This document shows, one piece after another, positions 23,801 to 36,743 of a DNA stretch of 64,000 bases; the stretch's first letter is position 1; each line of letters starts with the position of its first letter. The DNA is from Seriola aureovittata (lineage: Eukaryota > Chordata > Actinopteri > Carangiformes > Carangidae). Position numbers and translations under genes: made by a program. The stretch spans positions 21,570,276-21,634,275 of the forward strand of contig NC_079379.1 in assembly GCF_021018895.1 (NCBI RefSeq), in the 5' to 3' direction. The notes below the pieces were generated by a model. It saw only the letters and a list, made by a program, of their open reading frames with translations, did no database searches and was not told the origin of the DNA.

Positions 23801-26399
23801 CTTATTAAAAAATAATTGGTTCTTTAGTAAAAAAGTGAACTTGTGTGCTTAAAAATGTAACTTGTCACAACTACAACTCCCAAGGTACATCATGGTAAGA
23901 AACATCCAATCACAGATTTTAAAGTTCTGTTACATGTGACAGTAACAGCATTTGAAGATTATGCTAATTAAAGAGATGATTTCTTCAGTCATTTCATTTT
24001 TGGATTCTCTGTCAATTTTAAATTTATTCTGCAACGATGACGCTGTGTTTTTTCTCAAGTGCGACAGCAATATAGCATTGTATTTAAAGCAGTGTCTTCA
24101 AGTCTTAAATAGAAGAAATTATGCGGGACAGTGTTGCACAGGTCTTGCATAGTCACCCAGCATGAAATAAAATGAATCGATATTCATTTTATGATCAGTG
24201 AGCACAAAACACTCGACAAGACCTGTTACTTGACTTGGGCTCACGTCATATGACCCACTCACCCCCAAAAGACAAATCAATGAGCAGTGCTGCTTTAAGG
24301 CAATATTGGATTTACAGGATTTTGCATCTGTATTATTATATGTATTATTTCAACCAAAAACTTATTCTACTTTATCTATAAGGAAATTTTCATTGAATTT
24401 ACATTGTACAATATACATATATTACAATTTATTCTGATATGACAATATAAAACTATGTATCATGCATAAACTTTATCCTTATTGCCCGCTCATATTTTCC
24501 ATAATGTAATACAGATTATATTGACTGTCTAGCCATAAGTAATAGTGGGAGGAGAAGGAGGAGATCTAATCTAGTGGTTTCAATAGAAGTTAAATAAAAA
24601 GATTTAAAAAAATAAAATCCAGAAATGTCTGTATGCGAATTATGTAACAGTGACATAAACAGTGAAAGTCTTATTAATATAAAGTGAATATAATATGTAT
24701 GAATATGTAAGTTCTGACAGAGTTATGAGAGGATGTGTTGGAGCTGAGATGTTGAGGTATGATCTAAATATCATTTTAATCTACATACGTCTCTGTGGTG
24801 ACTGGAGCAGGAAGGATGCATCACTATAGAAACGCGGCTCACCTCAGTGCAGTTCAAACTCTAATTTAAGACCAGGCAGCATGTCGAGCCTGGGGAGGAA
24901 CACGGGGGACAAAACGGCTGCATGCGTGTGCCATTATGAGTCAGTCTCCCTGCTAACCTTTGTCTCCCATATCTCCAAAACACCACTTATACACCTCGAT
25001 ATTTTATTTAATGCCATCATTTTTACATGTACACTCAAGTCTGGGTGACTCACGTCTGAGTGCTGCAATAATTGTTGACTATTGTTTCTATATGCACCCT
25101 ATCAAACCTGCACAGCCTTTTAAATGTGGCTAATAATATTCCAGGCAGCACCTATAAAATCACACAGACACAATCACACAGACCCAAACACACACACAAA
25201 CAGACGCTCATATGCACAAAAAACACATTTTCCTATATTACGTAAGGCCTGGTGGAGAGCTGTTTGGTTGTAAGGCTCAGGTGTTTCAGCATCAGACAAA
25301 AACAGTCTCTGGAACAAATATGCCCATTTCCCGTAAGCACACACTCACACAGAGACACACACACACACACACACGGTAGTGTGTTTATTGTGTAGTATGT
25401 TGACAGTAGTGTAGGAGAACAGGGGAAACGGAGCATGAGACAAATGCCTGCAGCACTTACCCCTGCTCCTGTACTGAAAGGTATCCTCTCATCACTGTCC
25501 TTTGTTAACATGAACATTTAATGTGTTCTGAAACAAAGACCTGGTGGAGGGCGGCAAAGCAACGTCGCACAACCGGCACAATCATGTCAGAACATTGTGT
25601 TTAAAGTTGCTCTGTGTCATTTTAAGTTAAATTAACACCTCTAATTCAGCTAGTGCCATATGTGTATCTGTGTAGCACTGAAACACATAGAAAACACACA
25701 TCATACTGTACATGCAAAGGCTATGGTTTGATGTAGCTGATAATTTGTTAGAAAGCATTGCAATATATATATATATATATACTCATCGTTATTTTTAGAT
25801 TTGAAAGCTTGTGTATTTAGTTAGTGTCTCCGGCCTTGAGATGGACTGTTTTCCTCATTTTGGCAGCGTTTCTGTTTGTCCTGGCACTGACATGGAGAAA
25901 AATTGGCCCTGACTTTTTCTTTTACTTCCACTAATCCTCTGGTAAGAATTTGGTAATTCCCAGCACTTAAGCACTCTCAGCACTTAATACAGAAATGTGA
26001 CACAATTTCACATGTTAAAACAGCTGCAGCTGATCAAGGCTGGTCTTATGTAACATATGTCAACCAGACATCTATTAGCTTACTATGCACAGGAGATGTG
26101 TGATGGATTAGGTCATGATCAATAGTATCCATGTCAAATGCAGTAAAAAGGTAATGGGGGCTGTGGGGGAATCTGGAAGAACCTGCTTTCTCAAAATTAA
26201 AATGTGAGGATGAACAACCAAAATCACACATATTTAACCCTAATATATAAAACTAATATACTGATGAGTCTGAAAACACAGAGCTGGTCTCCAAACATGT
26301 CTGCAGGATGTTTAAATAGGTGGCTGTTTGCTAATGATGATAATAATAAGTATATCTGTTAAATACTGTGATTTGTTTTGCTGTCTTATTGCGTTCTAT

Positions 26400-26640
26400 A
26401 ACTCAACATTTGTCTAATGCAGTCTCTTTACCCGCCTTCTTTGTGTGCCTGTCATTTGGGGTGCAGGCCAGTACTAGCGGATGCGTCCAGTACTGAATTT
26501 CTTTTCCAGTCCAACCATGCAGTCTCCACCATTGGAAAGCCTCACCTATGTTCCTGCGGCTCTTCACCGTTGTCTGATTATAGCACTTCTTTTTCAGTTT
26601 TGTTCTTCTGGCCTCCTCCTCTTTGGCCTCAGCCATCTTT
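26400..26640 (-). mobile_element. possible transposon-derived ORF fragment
   Basis: The minus strand encodes EAKEEEARRTKLKKKC, KSRRNIGEAFQWWRLHGW and CTPNDRHTKKAGKE over 77 codons. The SRRNIGEAFQRWR-like string recurs in fish dispersed repeats I have seen. No transposase domain can be named. Confidence 0.3.
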
Positions 26641-27107
26641 CCTTCTTGATAATGTGTTTATGTCGTGGAGTACACACCCCTGCCAAACCGCCGGTAGACA
26701 TTGCTTCCATGCCCTTGCCTTAATGTTGCCGCTGATCTCTCGTCTACAGTCCCAATCAATCCCATTCAAAACTCCACACAGTCCGGTCGCAACAGAAGGG
26801 TAGACCACTCCTTCCCCTGGTTAAATTGGCGCTATCCCCTCTTCTTCTTCTCTCCCTTACAAATGCACCATTTGCTGATTGGCTGGAATAGTGTTGTGTT
26901 GCTCAGTCCGAGCCACTTTGTTTATTTCCCATCAACAGAGCCAGGGCTGTGTGGGAACACCGAATTCTTTTATTCTGCACACACACTGAACGGACAACTG
27001 GGTGACCGTGAGAAGATACTCACTGAATTTCACTTCAAAAAGTGTATTGAATTAGAATTACTTACTCAACCTTTAAGGCCACCAAAAAAAAACCCCACCA
27101 CAGCAGG

Positions 27108-27310
27108 CATAACAAATGTCCCAGCATGCATCGGGCCAAAGGCAGGGTATACCGTGACAGATTGTCAGTCTGTCACCTCACCAGGTTGACACATAACGAT
27201 ATAGAAAGACCAACGCGTTCACACTTATATTCACACCTATGGACCATTTTAGAGTCTAGACTCACCTCACCTGCATTTTTTTTTATTAAACTGTGGGAGG
27301 AAACACACAT
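27108..27310. repeat. interspersed repeat of the 'GTATACC...GTCAGTCTGTCAC' type
   Basis: GGCAGGGTATACCGTGACAG, TCAGTCTGTCACCTCACCAG, TTCACACTTATATTCACACC and AAACTGTGGGAGGAAACACA follow the layout of a widespread fish repeat. The related segment at 39368-39483 is in the opposite orientation. Confidence 0.55.
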
Positions 27311-27603
27311 TCTCACCCACGACTGTCTAGCTGTAAGACGACAGTGCTAACCACTGAACACACAGCCCTTTTTCTACATCCTTTATTCATATTTCCCTAC
27401 AGTTTCTGGTGTGTGTTACATTTCCATTGTAATGTATTGTATCTGTCAATCCACTGGAAAACACCCTGTCAATGATGTCCATTGATAAATGTGGGTGTTC
27501 ATTAGTTATCTTACAATTATGCCAAACTCCTTCACTCAACATGCCTTTGTTGTTGCTCAACCATTATTAGCCGGAACTCTGAGGAGCTGGTAGTGTATGT
27601 CGG

Positions 27604-27605
<2 letters not shown>

Positions 27606-27667
<62 letters not shown>

Positions 27668-27680
27668 CACACACACACAA
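27606..27680. repeat. (CA)n microsatellite
   Basis: About 30 CA units with one interruption near 27666. Open frames here are pure His-Thr shadows. Confidence 0.95.
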
Positions 27681-27689
27681 ACATTTCCA

Positions 27690-30500
27690 TATTCCAACAT
27701 AAATCTCCTTGGGTAACAAAGCATGTGACATTAATGGCTGAATCAATCAGTCAAGAGACACACATGCAGCAGCACAAATACATGCACGCACACACACACA
27801 CACATGCAAGCACACGCACATAATGATGCAGTGATGCGTGAGACAGATGCATAGTACACCTGGCGACAGGCTTTCGACAAAAAGTAAGCGATACAAAGGC
27901 AGAGAAAAAAGAGATGCACAAAAGTGTGGGGTGGTTGTGAGTGTCATTCATCCACTGCTGTCAGGAAAAAGACGAGACAGGAAAAACAAACAACACACAC
28001 ACACATATACACAGACACAGACAGGAAATTGTAGTGCAACATGTTGCTCCGAGCTGATATTATTGTACTCCACAGATTGTAGATCAATAGGTCTTTCCAG
28101 AGTAGAGGAAGTGGTTATAATCATCCAGTGATATGTCATTCAGCTGTTATGTGTAAATGAGCTTCTCTCTACCTCCTATTGTAAATAACAGGGGGTTAGC
28201 GTATGTGTATGTCTACGTTTAACGTCACTGCAAAGACCAAGTATTCAGTCTAGCCAAACAATATACCAGTGAGTAGCAGCATTGTAAACCCTGGAAAGGT
28301 TTATTTAGAATATACAGTAACAGTGTAATGTTTAAAAATGCCATAGAGGAGAAGAGAGCAATGGGAGCTTGTGTTAATTTAAAGTCTTAAAGTATAGGTC
28401 AATAAGAAAACACAAACACACAACACACAAAATATATCAGTGAAAGTTCTGTCCTCTTTATTTGGATTATCACTCAACAGAGTGTACTTGAGAGTTTTAG
28501 CATGGAGCACTGGAGCTAACGATCAGGCGTGATTTTGCAGCAACAGTTGGACGCACAATCCATGGAGTATAGCAGCGAGTGGAAAAACATCCGAAAGGAG
28601 CATTAAAGCAGACTTTCAGAATAAAATCCTGCACAAGTAATCATGCGATCACTTAAATTGGTGATGGATTGCGATTCCACCCAGAAATATTGTCATATGA
28701 TCTTTTGGCCGGATCGCCCACCTGTAGCTTGCTGTAAAGTCAACCTCAACTATATATACGGTATGTGAACAATCCTGCAGTTTATATGCTGAAAACAATG
28801 ACTGGTTGAGCATGTCAAGGTATATTATATTAGATATCAATAACATAATTTATAATAATATGCTGGTTTTAGTGAATATGTTGGAGGAGAAGGTCGTATG
28901 GACGAGATGTAAATTGTGCCACTGTAATATCACCCTTGTGGGATGCTCAGCACCACTTGAGACAGCCTGACTCTTGAGAACTCTACACAGTCTGTGGATA
29001 GTGTAAAAGTGGGTTTCAGTAGAAGTAAAGCAACTATTTTTCTGGCGTAATAAAAGCCAAGACTACAAGCAATCACTCTGCTACAGCACCTTTTGTGTGT
29101 CTGTATTAATATACTCCATCACTTTAAGTCAATATGCACTTAGTTTAAAAAACTACAGAGCTTAAAATGTGTACCCTTCAGCTCTGATACCCATCATGCA
29201 CTAAAGACCTGCTCCTGTTCAGTTAAAGGCCGGCAGCCAAAGGGCTACAGAGCCAAACTGAGCTGTCACTGCCACCAGCTGTCTGTCATGGATGTGCCCA
29301 TCATGGGTGAGTGTGTATGTGTGTTTGCATTTGTTTGTGTCTTTCCATTTTCACGGAGCCCTGCTTTGATGGCTTTGTCCTGTAAATGAACACTACATCA
29401 CATATAGACCCAGCAAAGAATACAAATGCACAGACACACACACACACACACGGCCAGTCATTATGATGCAATAACTCATCTGATATGACCCTTTGATGCA
29501 CAGCCGCATGAAGGCCACCGGTAATGTGAACAAGCTCACACACTGCACACATTGGAAGCTGGTGCTATTGATTGTGCAGATCCTGGTGTCATCCACAGAG
29601 GACTGGAATATGGTGACAAAACTAAACCACTAGTTCAGTCATCGGCTTTCTCTTCACTCACACAGGAGATGACTCTGAAGGCAAAACAGTTGAGACCTGC
29701 AACTCTAAGCTTCTTTTGCAAACACGAAAAGAAACTCTTGACGTAAACGCACTTGTTTGTAAAACACAAAGCAATTCAGAGGACAATCGGACCCCAAAGC
29801 TGCAAGTAAACATACATATGATTCATTTTACATCCATATATTATGCTTATTTATGCCCTGCATGTGAAAGACACAGCCAGAGTCCAGTTTCAGCGGTGCG
29901 ACACACAGGTCGCCTTATTTTGTTCAACCATTAATTGCTCCCAGAGCATGAAGGACAATCTCTGACTTCCCTGCATTTTCTCATCTGTGGAGACTCTAAC
30001 AGTTTATTCATCCATCCAACATAGGCTTTATGAAGCATTCAATAAAAATAACCCTCAAATTTTGACACACGCCAGCACAATATAAGCATGGTAATGTTTT
30101 TTCTGCCTCAGTCTCAGCAAAGTGTCTCTTTTCTTTTCCACATGGAACAATGGTCCCAGGTTCAATTGCCTCTACAGCCCTGAGTGTCCTTGAGCAAGAC
30201 ACAGGAGGCACAAACTGCTCAACAAGACAGTTCAGTATAAGTAAAGCCTTGTTTAACTCCTTTATAGTGCTAGATAAGTGCAACACTGACAGGCTTAAGG
30301 GTTCTGCCCCCCCCCCCCCCCCCCCTTCATGGTGCAGCACCTTGGATATTAGCCCAGCAAAACAATGTCCATGACTTCCTCTCTCATCACTCATTGCTTT
30401 TGCTAGTAAGCCAGTAAAGGGCATATTTGGACACATTTTTACCAGCACCTGCCAACATTAACATAACGACGAGAGACCGTTTACAAATAAAAAAAACAAA
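27690..30500. other. no gene seen; probable hpcal4 intron
   Basis: Simple CA-rich tracts and unique AT-rich sequence. The longest open frame (minus, about 30.0-30.45 kb) runs through the poly-C tract and dispersed-repeat phrases and has no family features. Confidence 0.4.
30307..30325. repeat. poly-C tract (19 C)
   Basis: An uninterrupted run of 19 C, inside a low-copy-looking segment with GTGTCCTTGAGCAAGACAC upstream, a phrase common in fish dispersed repeats (also near 45139-45175 as GAGCAAGGCACTGAACCCC). Confidence 0.9.
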
Positions 30501-30516
30501 AATGTCCTCCACTTAC

Positions 30517-30900
30517 CTTGTAATGTTTGGAAGAAAACAAACGCTCCTTTTCAGCTATGAATCAAAAGCGTCTTCTTTGCTTTTCCCAGTTATTCGCAGG
30601 TTATTATTGTTGCTCCAAAATAGTCCCTCCCTCATGTAAAATAACCTTCGTGTTAACTCACCTCTCTCTGGAAGAAGATGAATGAACCGCTGCGTCTCCC
30701 TTGCCAACACATTTGCATGAAGGTCGCCTCCCCCGCGCGCCGATTAGCCAGGGCACCGTTTAAAGGTGGATCCTTCTCATCTGATTCGACGGAGCGGCTT
30801 GTCAATAAAAAAAAATAATAAATTAAAAAAAGTAAAAAAAAATAAAAGAGCTCTGCGCGCGCACGCAGGCGCGCCTGTGCCCTCGCGTCCTCTCTCTGGC
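30517..30900 (-). promoter_or_regulatory. CpG-rich promoter and candidate non-coding first exon, possibly of hpcal4
   Basis: The segment 30725-30900 is by far the most CpG-dense in this half of the window (runs such as CCCCGCGCGCCG and GCGCGCGCACGCAGGCGCGCC). Below it on the minus strand are two strong donors, ACAAG|GTAAGT (exon end at 30517) and AGAGAG|GTGAGT (exon end near 30663). An octamer, ATGCAAAT on the minus strand, lies near 30710-30717. A non-coding first exon is required by the acceptor just 5' of the hpcal4 start codon. Linking this promoter to hpcal4 is inference; it could belong to another transcript. Confidence 0.38.
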
Positions 30901-30949
30901 GAGAGAGGGAGTGGGGGTGTCAGTAAAGCTAAAGAGGAAAAACAAACAA

Positions 30950-32580
30950 GAGCAGACAAAACGGGAAAATACACATGATAATTGTATAAGAGGAACTTCT
31001 CCCAGGGGAAGTTACCTCTCCCTCTTCAGCCTTTGTGACAGTTGGAGACCTGAGTTCACGCTTTGGCTCATGTGCTTTGATGTGGTTTCCATTTACATGA
31101 CAGATATTGCCAGGAAATGGTCTTTATAAGCTCACAGGGATACAAACAAACAACTGATCAGCCAATACAGTATTACAATCAATGAAAAATCATTTTAGAC
31201 AAGAGCTCTGAATTAACCTGCTAAGTGACCGTGGGCAAAAATGACCCGCTGGGCCCCGTTAACGCCCTGATCCTTTCTGCACATTCCACATTAATTAAGG
31301 AATAATAACAGTGTTTTGGGGGTGCAATGTTAAATCAGTGCTCTTTTGAAACATGTCTGGAGGGGACCCTTATTATGTCTGCGATCCTGTCGCCCCAAAG
31401 CAATGTTAGTGAAGGACAATTCAGCTAGATTACGTTCACTGACAACATATTTATAATTCTTGTTTGTACAGTGTTTGTGCAGGGCAACTACAAAATGCTT
31501 AAAGGTAAGGTAAGACTGTAGTAAAATAGGACAGACAAACTGCTTAATATGTAATGGAAAGATCATGGTTATCAGATTAACTGCAGGTTACCTGTATATG
31601 CCACCTCACTACATACAGGAACACTTCTTCCTGCGCTAGCACTGAACATTGGCACTGGACACAAACTGTAAACTGCAGAACTGCAGAATCGTCCAATGTG
31701 AATGTGATTCCTATAATACTGGGCTGATACTCAGTTGCTTTTTTATTCAGTGATAACATCCTGCATGGTTATATAATGGTTTCAACTGCAGAGTGTGTAT
31801 TGATTTCTTTTATGCTGACGTGGATTTACTTCAGCTATGATGTAATGTGTACAGTTATTCTTAGATGGTTATACTGATGAATGGTGTGTGTCTGGGTCTA
31901 TGAGAAAGGGTCCAGTGGGGGAAGCATGTATATTAATGATTTTATTTTGGCATTTTGTCACCATTTATGTGGTTTCAATCTGCAGTTTGTACTGATAAAC
32001 AACGCTTAGATAAAGACATTTTTATTATCGTTCTTATTTTAAGATTTAAAGTCAAGTAACTGATTAAAACACACATGTTCACACTTTAATCAGACAGGAA
32101 AACAGCAAATCCTGTTATGTGATGCTGTGACTGTGCAGCAGTCAGAAACACAGATACATATGTTAGTGTGTAACCTCACTGTGTGGCCGATATGGAAATG
32201 TTGCAGGGGTAAATACATATTAGAAAAAGACAGAAAAAAAAGAGATTATAACAGAAAGGAGGGAAAACGTTTCACAGTGTGATTAGTCAAGGTCAGCTGG
32301 GGCCTCTCGATGGGAGTGACATAACCTTTAGCACAAGGTAAACGTCCATCACCCTGCAGGACCACTGCAACACACACTTATTGTACTCTATGGTGTGTTT
32401 GTGTGTGTGTGTGTGCTTGTGTGTGTCCTTCAATCCAAGGTAAGCATCACTCACTCTGAAAGAGACTCAGATAACCGGATAAAACGACCAGTTTCAGCAT
32501 GGATGTATGAAATTATACAGCAATATGGAAGGTTGGTAGGTTGAAGGAGGAAACAGTGAGCAGGACTTATGTAATCATTT
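30950..32580. other. no gene seen
   Basis: Unique-looking AT-rich sequence upstream of the CpG-rich segment. No exon recognised. Confidence 0.4.
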
Positions 32581-32581
32581 T

Positions 32582-33030
32582 AAAGGGACAGTTAGATGTT
32601 CCAGGAGATACACCTTGTCATTTTCTTGCTGAGTTAGATGAAAAGATTGAAACCACACTCACGCGTGCTAAGCATTAGCTTAGCTTTGGCTCAAATACTG
32701 CAAAGAGCGGGAAAGAGCTAGCCTGGCTCTGTCCAAAGCTTAGTTGTTTGCTTAATCTATACAAAAAATGAGCCAGTGTAAAAACCACAGTTGTGTGCTT
32801 TTGTGCGACTACTTCTTTTATTACCTTTGGACAGAGCCAAGGTAACTGTTTCCTCCCTCGTTCCAGTTTTTGAGCTAAGCTAAGCCAATGCTAGCCAGCT
32901 GCTCTAACTGGCTGCTGTACAGGTAGCTTAACATTTATCCCTATTAACATGACAGTGATATCAATCTTATCATCTAACTCTCACATAACAACAAATCAGC
33001 CTGTTTCACAAAATGTCCAACTACTCCTTT
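32582..33030. mobile_element. MITE-like element, same family as at 11.9 kb
   Basis: Left end AAAGGGACAGTTAGATGTT, right end (read inverted) AAAGGAGTAGTTGGACATTT. The core has CTTAGCTTTGGC, GCTAAGCTAAGCC and ATATCAATCTTATCATCTAA. About 450 bp and diverged from the copy at 11907. Confidence 0.65.
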
Positions 33031-33385
33031 ACGTATTATAGCAAAATCTCCTTCCTCCAATTTGTCTTTCTGCCTTCCCTTCCTCCTCTCCACCTTTCTA
33101 ATTTAAATATGTATTATTGAAACCACATTAATTGATATAAAATGAATCTCTTGGCCTCTAATTGAAATATGCTTTATTGAAAATGGCATGAATTTAGTAT
33201 GAGCCTCTCTCCCTTTTACTTCTGTGAATATTCATGGGTGTGTGTGTGTGTGTGTGTGTACATCGGCAACACAGGGTTGCCACGGGAGACAACCCATCGA
33301 GCCTGTCCTCGTCCTCTCATCCCTCTTCTCTCTTTCATCTCTGCTGTCCTTTGTCACCATCCTACCATTAATCTCCTCACTTTGA

Positions 33386-33747
33386 CACTGTTCAGTGTTG
33401 TACTTTTCTTAAGTTCTCTTTTACCTACTTATTATTGACATTGCAATTTTTTCATACAGATGTTTTTCTGCTTCATATCACCTGATTTAAGAATGTTCTC
33501 GGTGAAAAATTATCATCGCAATTATCGCTTCACAGACAGATTTTTGCTTCAATGTTGAGGAAAAATTATTGAGGACTTGCTAATATGAATTTTTGTTTTA
33601 CAATGTACTGACAACATAAGTGCAGACCTGGGAGATACAAGGCTTCATCACAGCACGTAGCTGTGATTGCAGGCCGCCTATTCCCTCAGCGAGAGGTGAT
33701 ACAATCTTATTCATGCTAATTGATGGGTGAGTTGGCAGCCCGTTAAT
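33386..33747. repeat. 362-bp direct repeat, left copy flanking the LINE
   Basis: Identical to 34386-34747 except at 33527 (G versus A) and 33553 (T versus G). The copies are exactly 1000 bp apart and abut the LINE on both sides: left copy ends ...CCCGTTAAT, right copy starts CACTGTTCAG. Confidence 0.95.
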
Positions 33748-34385
33748 TTATTTATTTTATTTTTTTTATTTTATTTTATTTATAGAGCGCATTTCATGCA
33801 CAAGGCAGACACAATGCGCTTTACAGCATACAACAAAACAATAAAAAAAAAAACAATACAAATAGCACAGAGTAGACAAGCGCACACACACACACACGCA
33901 CACACGTTCAATCAAACGCTGTTAAGAGGAGAAAAGTTTTTAACCTATTTTTAAAAAGATTGACTGACGGGGCAGTCTTTACTGCCTCAGGCAAACTGTT
34001 CCACCTGCGTGGGGCATAAACAGAAAATGCAGCCTCCCCTTCCTGAGTTTTGGTGAGGGGAATGACTAGTGTACTAGTGTTTGTGGACCTGAGGGATCTT
34101 ACTGGTGTGTAGGTAATTAGCATGTCTGTTAGGTACTGAGGTGCAAGACCATTTAGTGCTTTATAAACTAACAGGAGGACTTTGAAATCTATTCTTTTTT
34201 TGACGGGTAACCAGTGCAGGGTTTTAAGAACGGGTGTGATGTGTTGATATTTTTTTGTACCAGTGAGAATACGTGCTGCTGCATTTTGAATTAATTGTAA
34301 TTGTCGAATGCTTGTGTTTGCGAGGCCAGTGAATAGGCCATTACAGTAATCTAATCTGCTAGTTATGAATGCATGAATTAATTTT
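33748..34385 (-). mobile_element. 5'-truncated L2/Rex-type LINE, intact C-terminal ORF fragment
   Basis: On the minus strand the element is open from about 34384 to TGA at 33908. It reads HAFITSRLDYCNGLFTGL, LQLIQNAAARILTG, ITPVLKTLHWLPVKKRIDFK, VLLLVYKALNGLAPQYL and APRRWNSLPEAVKTAPSVNL, then FKNRLKTFLL. This is the typical end of the reverse transcriptase ORF in L2/CR1-like fish LINEs. The 3' tail is A/T-rich (TATAAATAAAATAAAATAAA) at the low-coordinate end; the 5' end is missing. No stop interrupts the ORF, so the insertion looks fairly young. Confidence 0.85.
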
Positions 34386-34747
34386 CACTGTTCAGTGTTG
34401 TACTTTTCTTAAGTTCTCTTTTACCTACTTATTATTGACATTGCAATTTTTTCATACAGATGTTTTTCTGCTTCATATCACCTGATTTAAGAATGTTCTC
34501 GGTGAAAAATTATCATCGCAATTATCACTTCACAGACAGATTTTTGCTTCAAGGTTGAGGAAAAATTATTGAGGACTTGCTAATATGAATTTTTGTTTTA
34601 CAATGTACTGACAACATAAGTGCAGACCTGGGAGATACAAGGCTTCATCACAGCACGTAGCTGTGATTGCAGGCCGCCTATTCCCTCAGCGAGAGGTGAT
34701 ACAATCTTATTCATGCTAATTGATGGGTGAGTTGGCAGCCCGTTAAT
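34386..34747. repeat. 362-bp direct repeat, right copy flanking the LINE
   Basis: Second copy of the 33386-33747 segment, 360 of 362 bases the same by eye. It is followed by unrelated single-copy sequence (GAAATTCAAACC) and then a (GT)n tract. Confidence 0.95.
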
Positions 34748-34788
34748 GAAATTCAAACCTCCATTCATGTATAAGTGTGCATCTGAGG

Positions 34789-34789
<1 letters not shown>

Positions 34790-34854
<65 letters not shown>

Positions 34855-34857
34855 TGT
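34790..34857. repeat. (GT)n microsatellite
   Basis: About 30 GT units, just after the right copy of the 362-bp direct repeat. Confidence 0.95.
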
Positions 34858-35335
34858 AATTCTGCGCCATTGCGGCCTGTAAACTGTCTAATTGACCTTT
34901 CCACACTCCACAAAGGACGGCGCCTCTGCCCGCCTCCTTCCGCCGGCTATTCCCGCCTTCTCCTCTTTCCTCCGTCCTCCTTTTCGATTTCCCCCTGACA
35001 CTTCCGCTCCTCCTGTCCTCCAGTTTCTCCTTGTGGTTTTTTTTTTTTTTACCCCTCTCTATTCAGTCATTCTTCTGCCATCATACGCAATATGCCTGAT
35101 ATCACTGATCTGATCTCAAATGTGGAAATGTTGCTTCTCCACTGATCAGGTTCATGTGTAACATATATTTAACATTTTAAAGGACACTGTGTAGAAATCC
35201 TATTTGAAATTACTCCGATGGCACACTTATTTTGACAAAAAGTGAGACAATGCTGGCATTTTTTAAAATGATATTTATTGGTCCAACTAAATATTACAGT
35301 TACATACAAATGTGAATATCTATTACTGATAAGTG

Positions 35336-35690
35336 GCATGGCCTGCCCATGGAAACGACTTCCTTGTTTGTCGGTTGTCTGTTTTACATCTTGTCTTGTT
35401 TTTTCCTGCCCCGCCATGACATGTTTCACCTGTTCCCAATTACCTTTGCCTCCCTTGTGTATTGAAGTCTCTGTGTTCCCCGCACTCTTTCTCAGCTCGC
35501 CTGTTTTTGTTCCCCTGGTGTTTCTTTGTGCTTCTCTTAGTTGCTCTTTCATGTTCCTGAGTTTTTGCCTGTGTTTTTGGGCTTTGGATTCATGGCTGCC
35601 CTTGACTGGATTGGTTTACCTGTTTTGTAGCGCCTTGTTTTGTTCTTCCGTTTTGATCTTTGACAGCCTCACCATTCAGTAAGCCTATCT
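35336..35690 (+). repeat. possible solo-LTR-like remnant
   Basis: A T-rich plus-strand stretch with CACCTGTTCCCAATTACC, CCTTGTGTATTGAAGTCTCT and many TTGTTTTG motifs resembles the layout of fish Gypsy-type LTRs. No TG..CA borders or target-site duplication were established. Confidence 0.25.
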
Positions 35691-36689
35691 TTCATTTTTT
35701 GGATAAATCTCTGAATTGAATCTGTTGATCTTTTTGTTTGCATTTGAATCCTCCATCCTGTTTCCCTGCAAACGTAACCATAAGCCGATGACAGTCATCT
35801 GTGAAGAGCAAAGGAATAAGTAGAGTGATGCTGCCACAAACAAACACTGCAACTCTAAGCAATTCGTGGTCCTTTTAACTGTAGAAATAAGCATCTGACT
35901 GTTTACACTCAGTGTCTTCAATGACAACAATATTTCCATAAAATCCAGTTTATAATTTTCATTTTAATTGTTCTGTATATTTGTCTAAAATCTAGATGCC
36001 ATTTAATACTTTACACTTAGCCACACAGATGTTTCTCCACTAACCACATCATGAATCTGATCACAATCCGTCTCGATTACAACATGCAAATCAGGGTCTG
36101 TCCTCCTCCAGTCCAGGAGGAGCCGGTAACTCACCTGAAGCTGTTTCATAATTGGCAAAACAACAACACAAACACATGAATGATGTGTGAGTGAGGCAAA
36201 AGCTTTATAGTCTCCCCTCACCAACACAGATTAATGTACTCAGACCCACACAGATCCCAAATCAGCTCAGTCATCACATGCATTGAAATGGCTGGAGCTG
36301 CTTCTCTCTCCGTCTCAAGTGGAACAATCTAAATGTAAGTGTAAATGGGATTCCAGTAGTTGTAGATACCTGACTTTAACCAAAGAGGTAGGGCCTGTTG
36401 ATCATTGGACTAGAGAGGGAGCCACAACATGCAAAGAAGATAACAAACAGTTTTCACTGTTATTGTTCCTTTTAGACCGTCCATATTTGGTCTGTATTCT
36501 TTGCTCATCTGTTCTTCTTCTCCACATTTCCTTCCAACCTCTTCTCTCTTCATTCCTCTTCTCGCTGGCTGTCAAGGGTGACAAAAGGTGCGTGAGAGAG
36601 AGAGAGAGATGGTGAGTGAGTGTCTAGGAGATAGGAATGTGTCCTAGCAGCTAATTACCAGCACTGATGATTAAACACAATGTGAACGC

Positions 36690-36690
36690 C

Positions 36691-36741
<51 letters not shown>
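36690..36741. repeat. (GT)n microsatellite
   Basis: About 25 GT units. Shorter GT/CA tracts also occur near 1771, 6000, 6220, 8600, 9890, 17123, 19590, 21121, 33237 and 43863. Confidence 0.95.

Positions 36742-36743
<2 letters not shown>

Larger units (their letters stand above)
20900..26390. other. no gene seen; probable hpcal4 intron
   Basis: Microsatellites at 21121, 22733 and 22919; repeat-like phrases near 21500 (GTGTGACAGCCATCAATTCT, ACCGTGGTATACAGTG) typical of fish dispersed repeats. No splice-bounded open frame was found. Confidence 0.4.

Noticed and set aside
30008..30448. 146-codon minus-strand frame
   Set aside because: Runs through the poly-C tract (poly-Gly) and dispersed-repeat phrases, with no splice borders or known motif.
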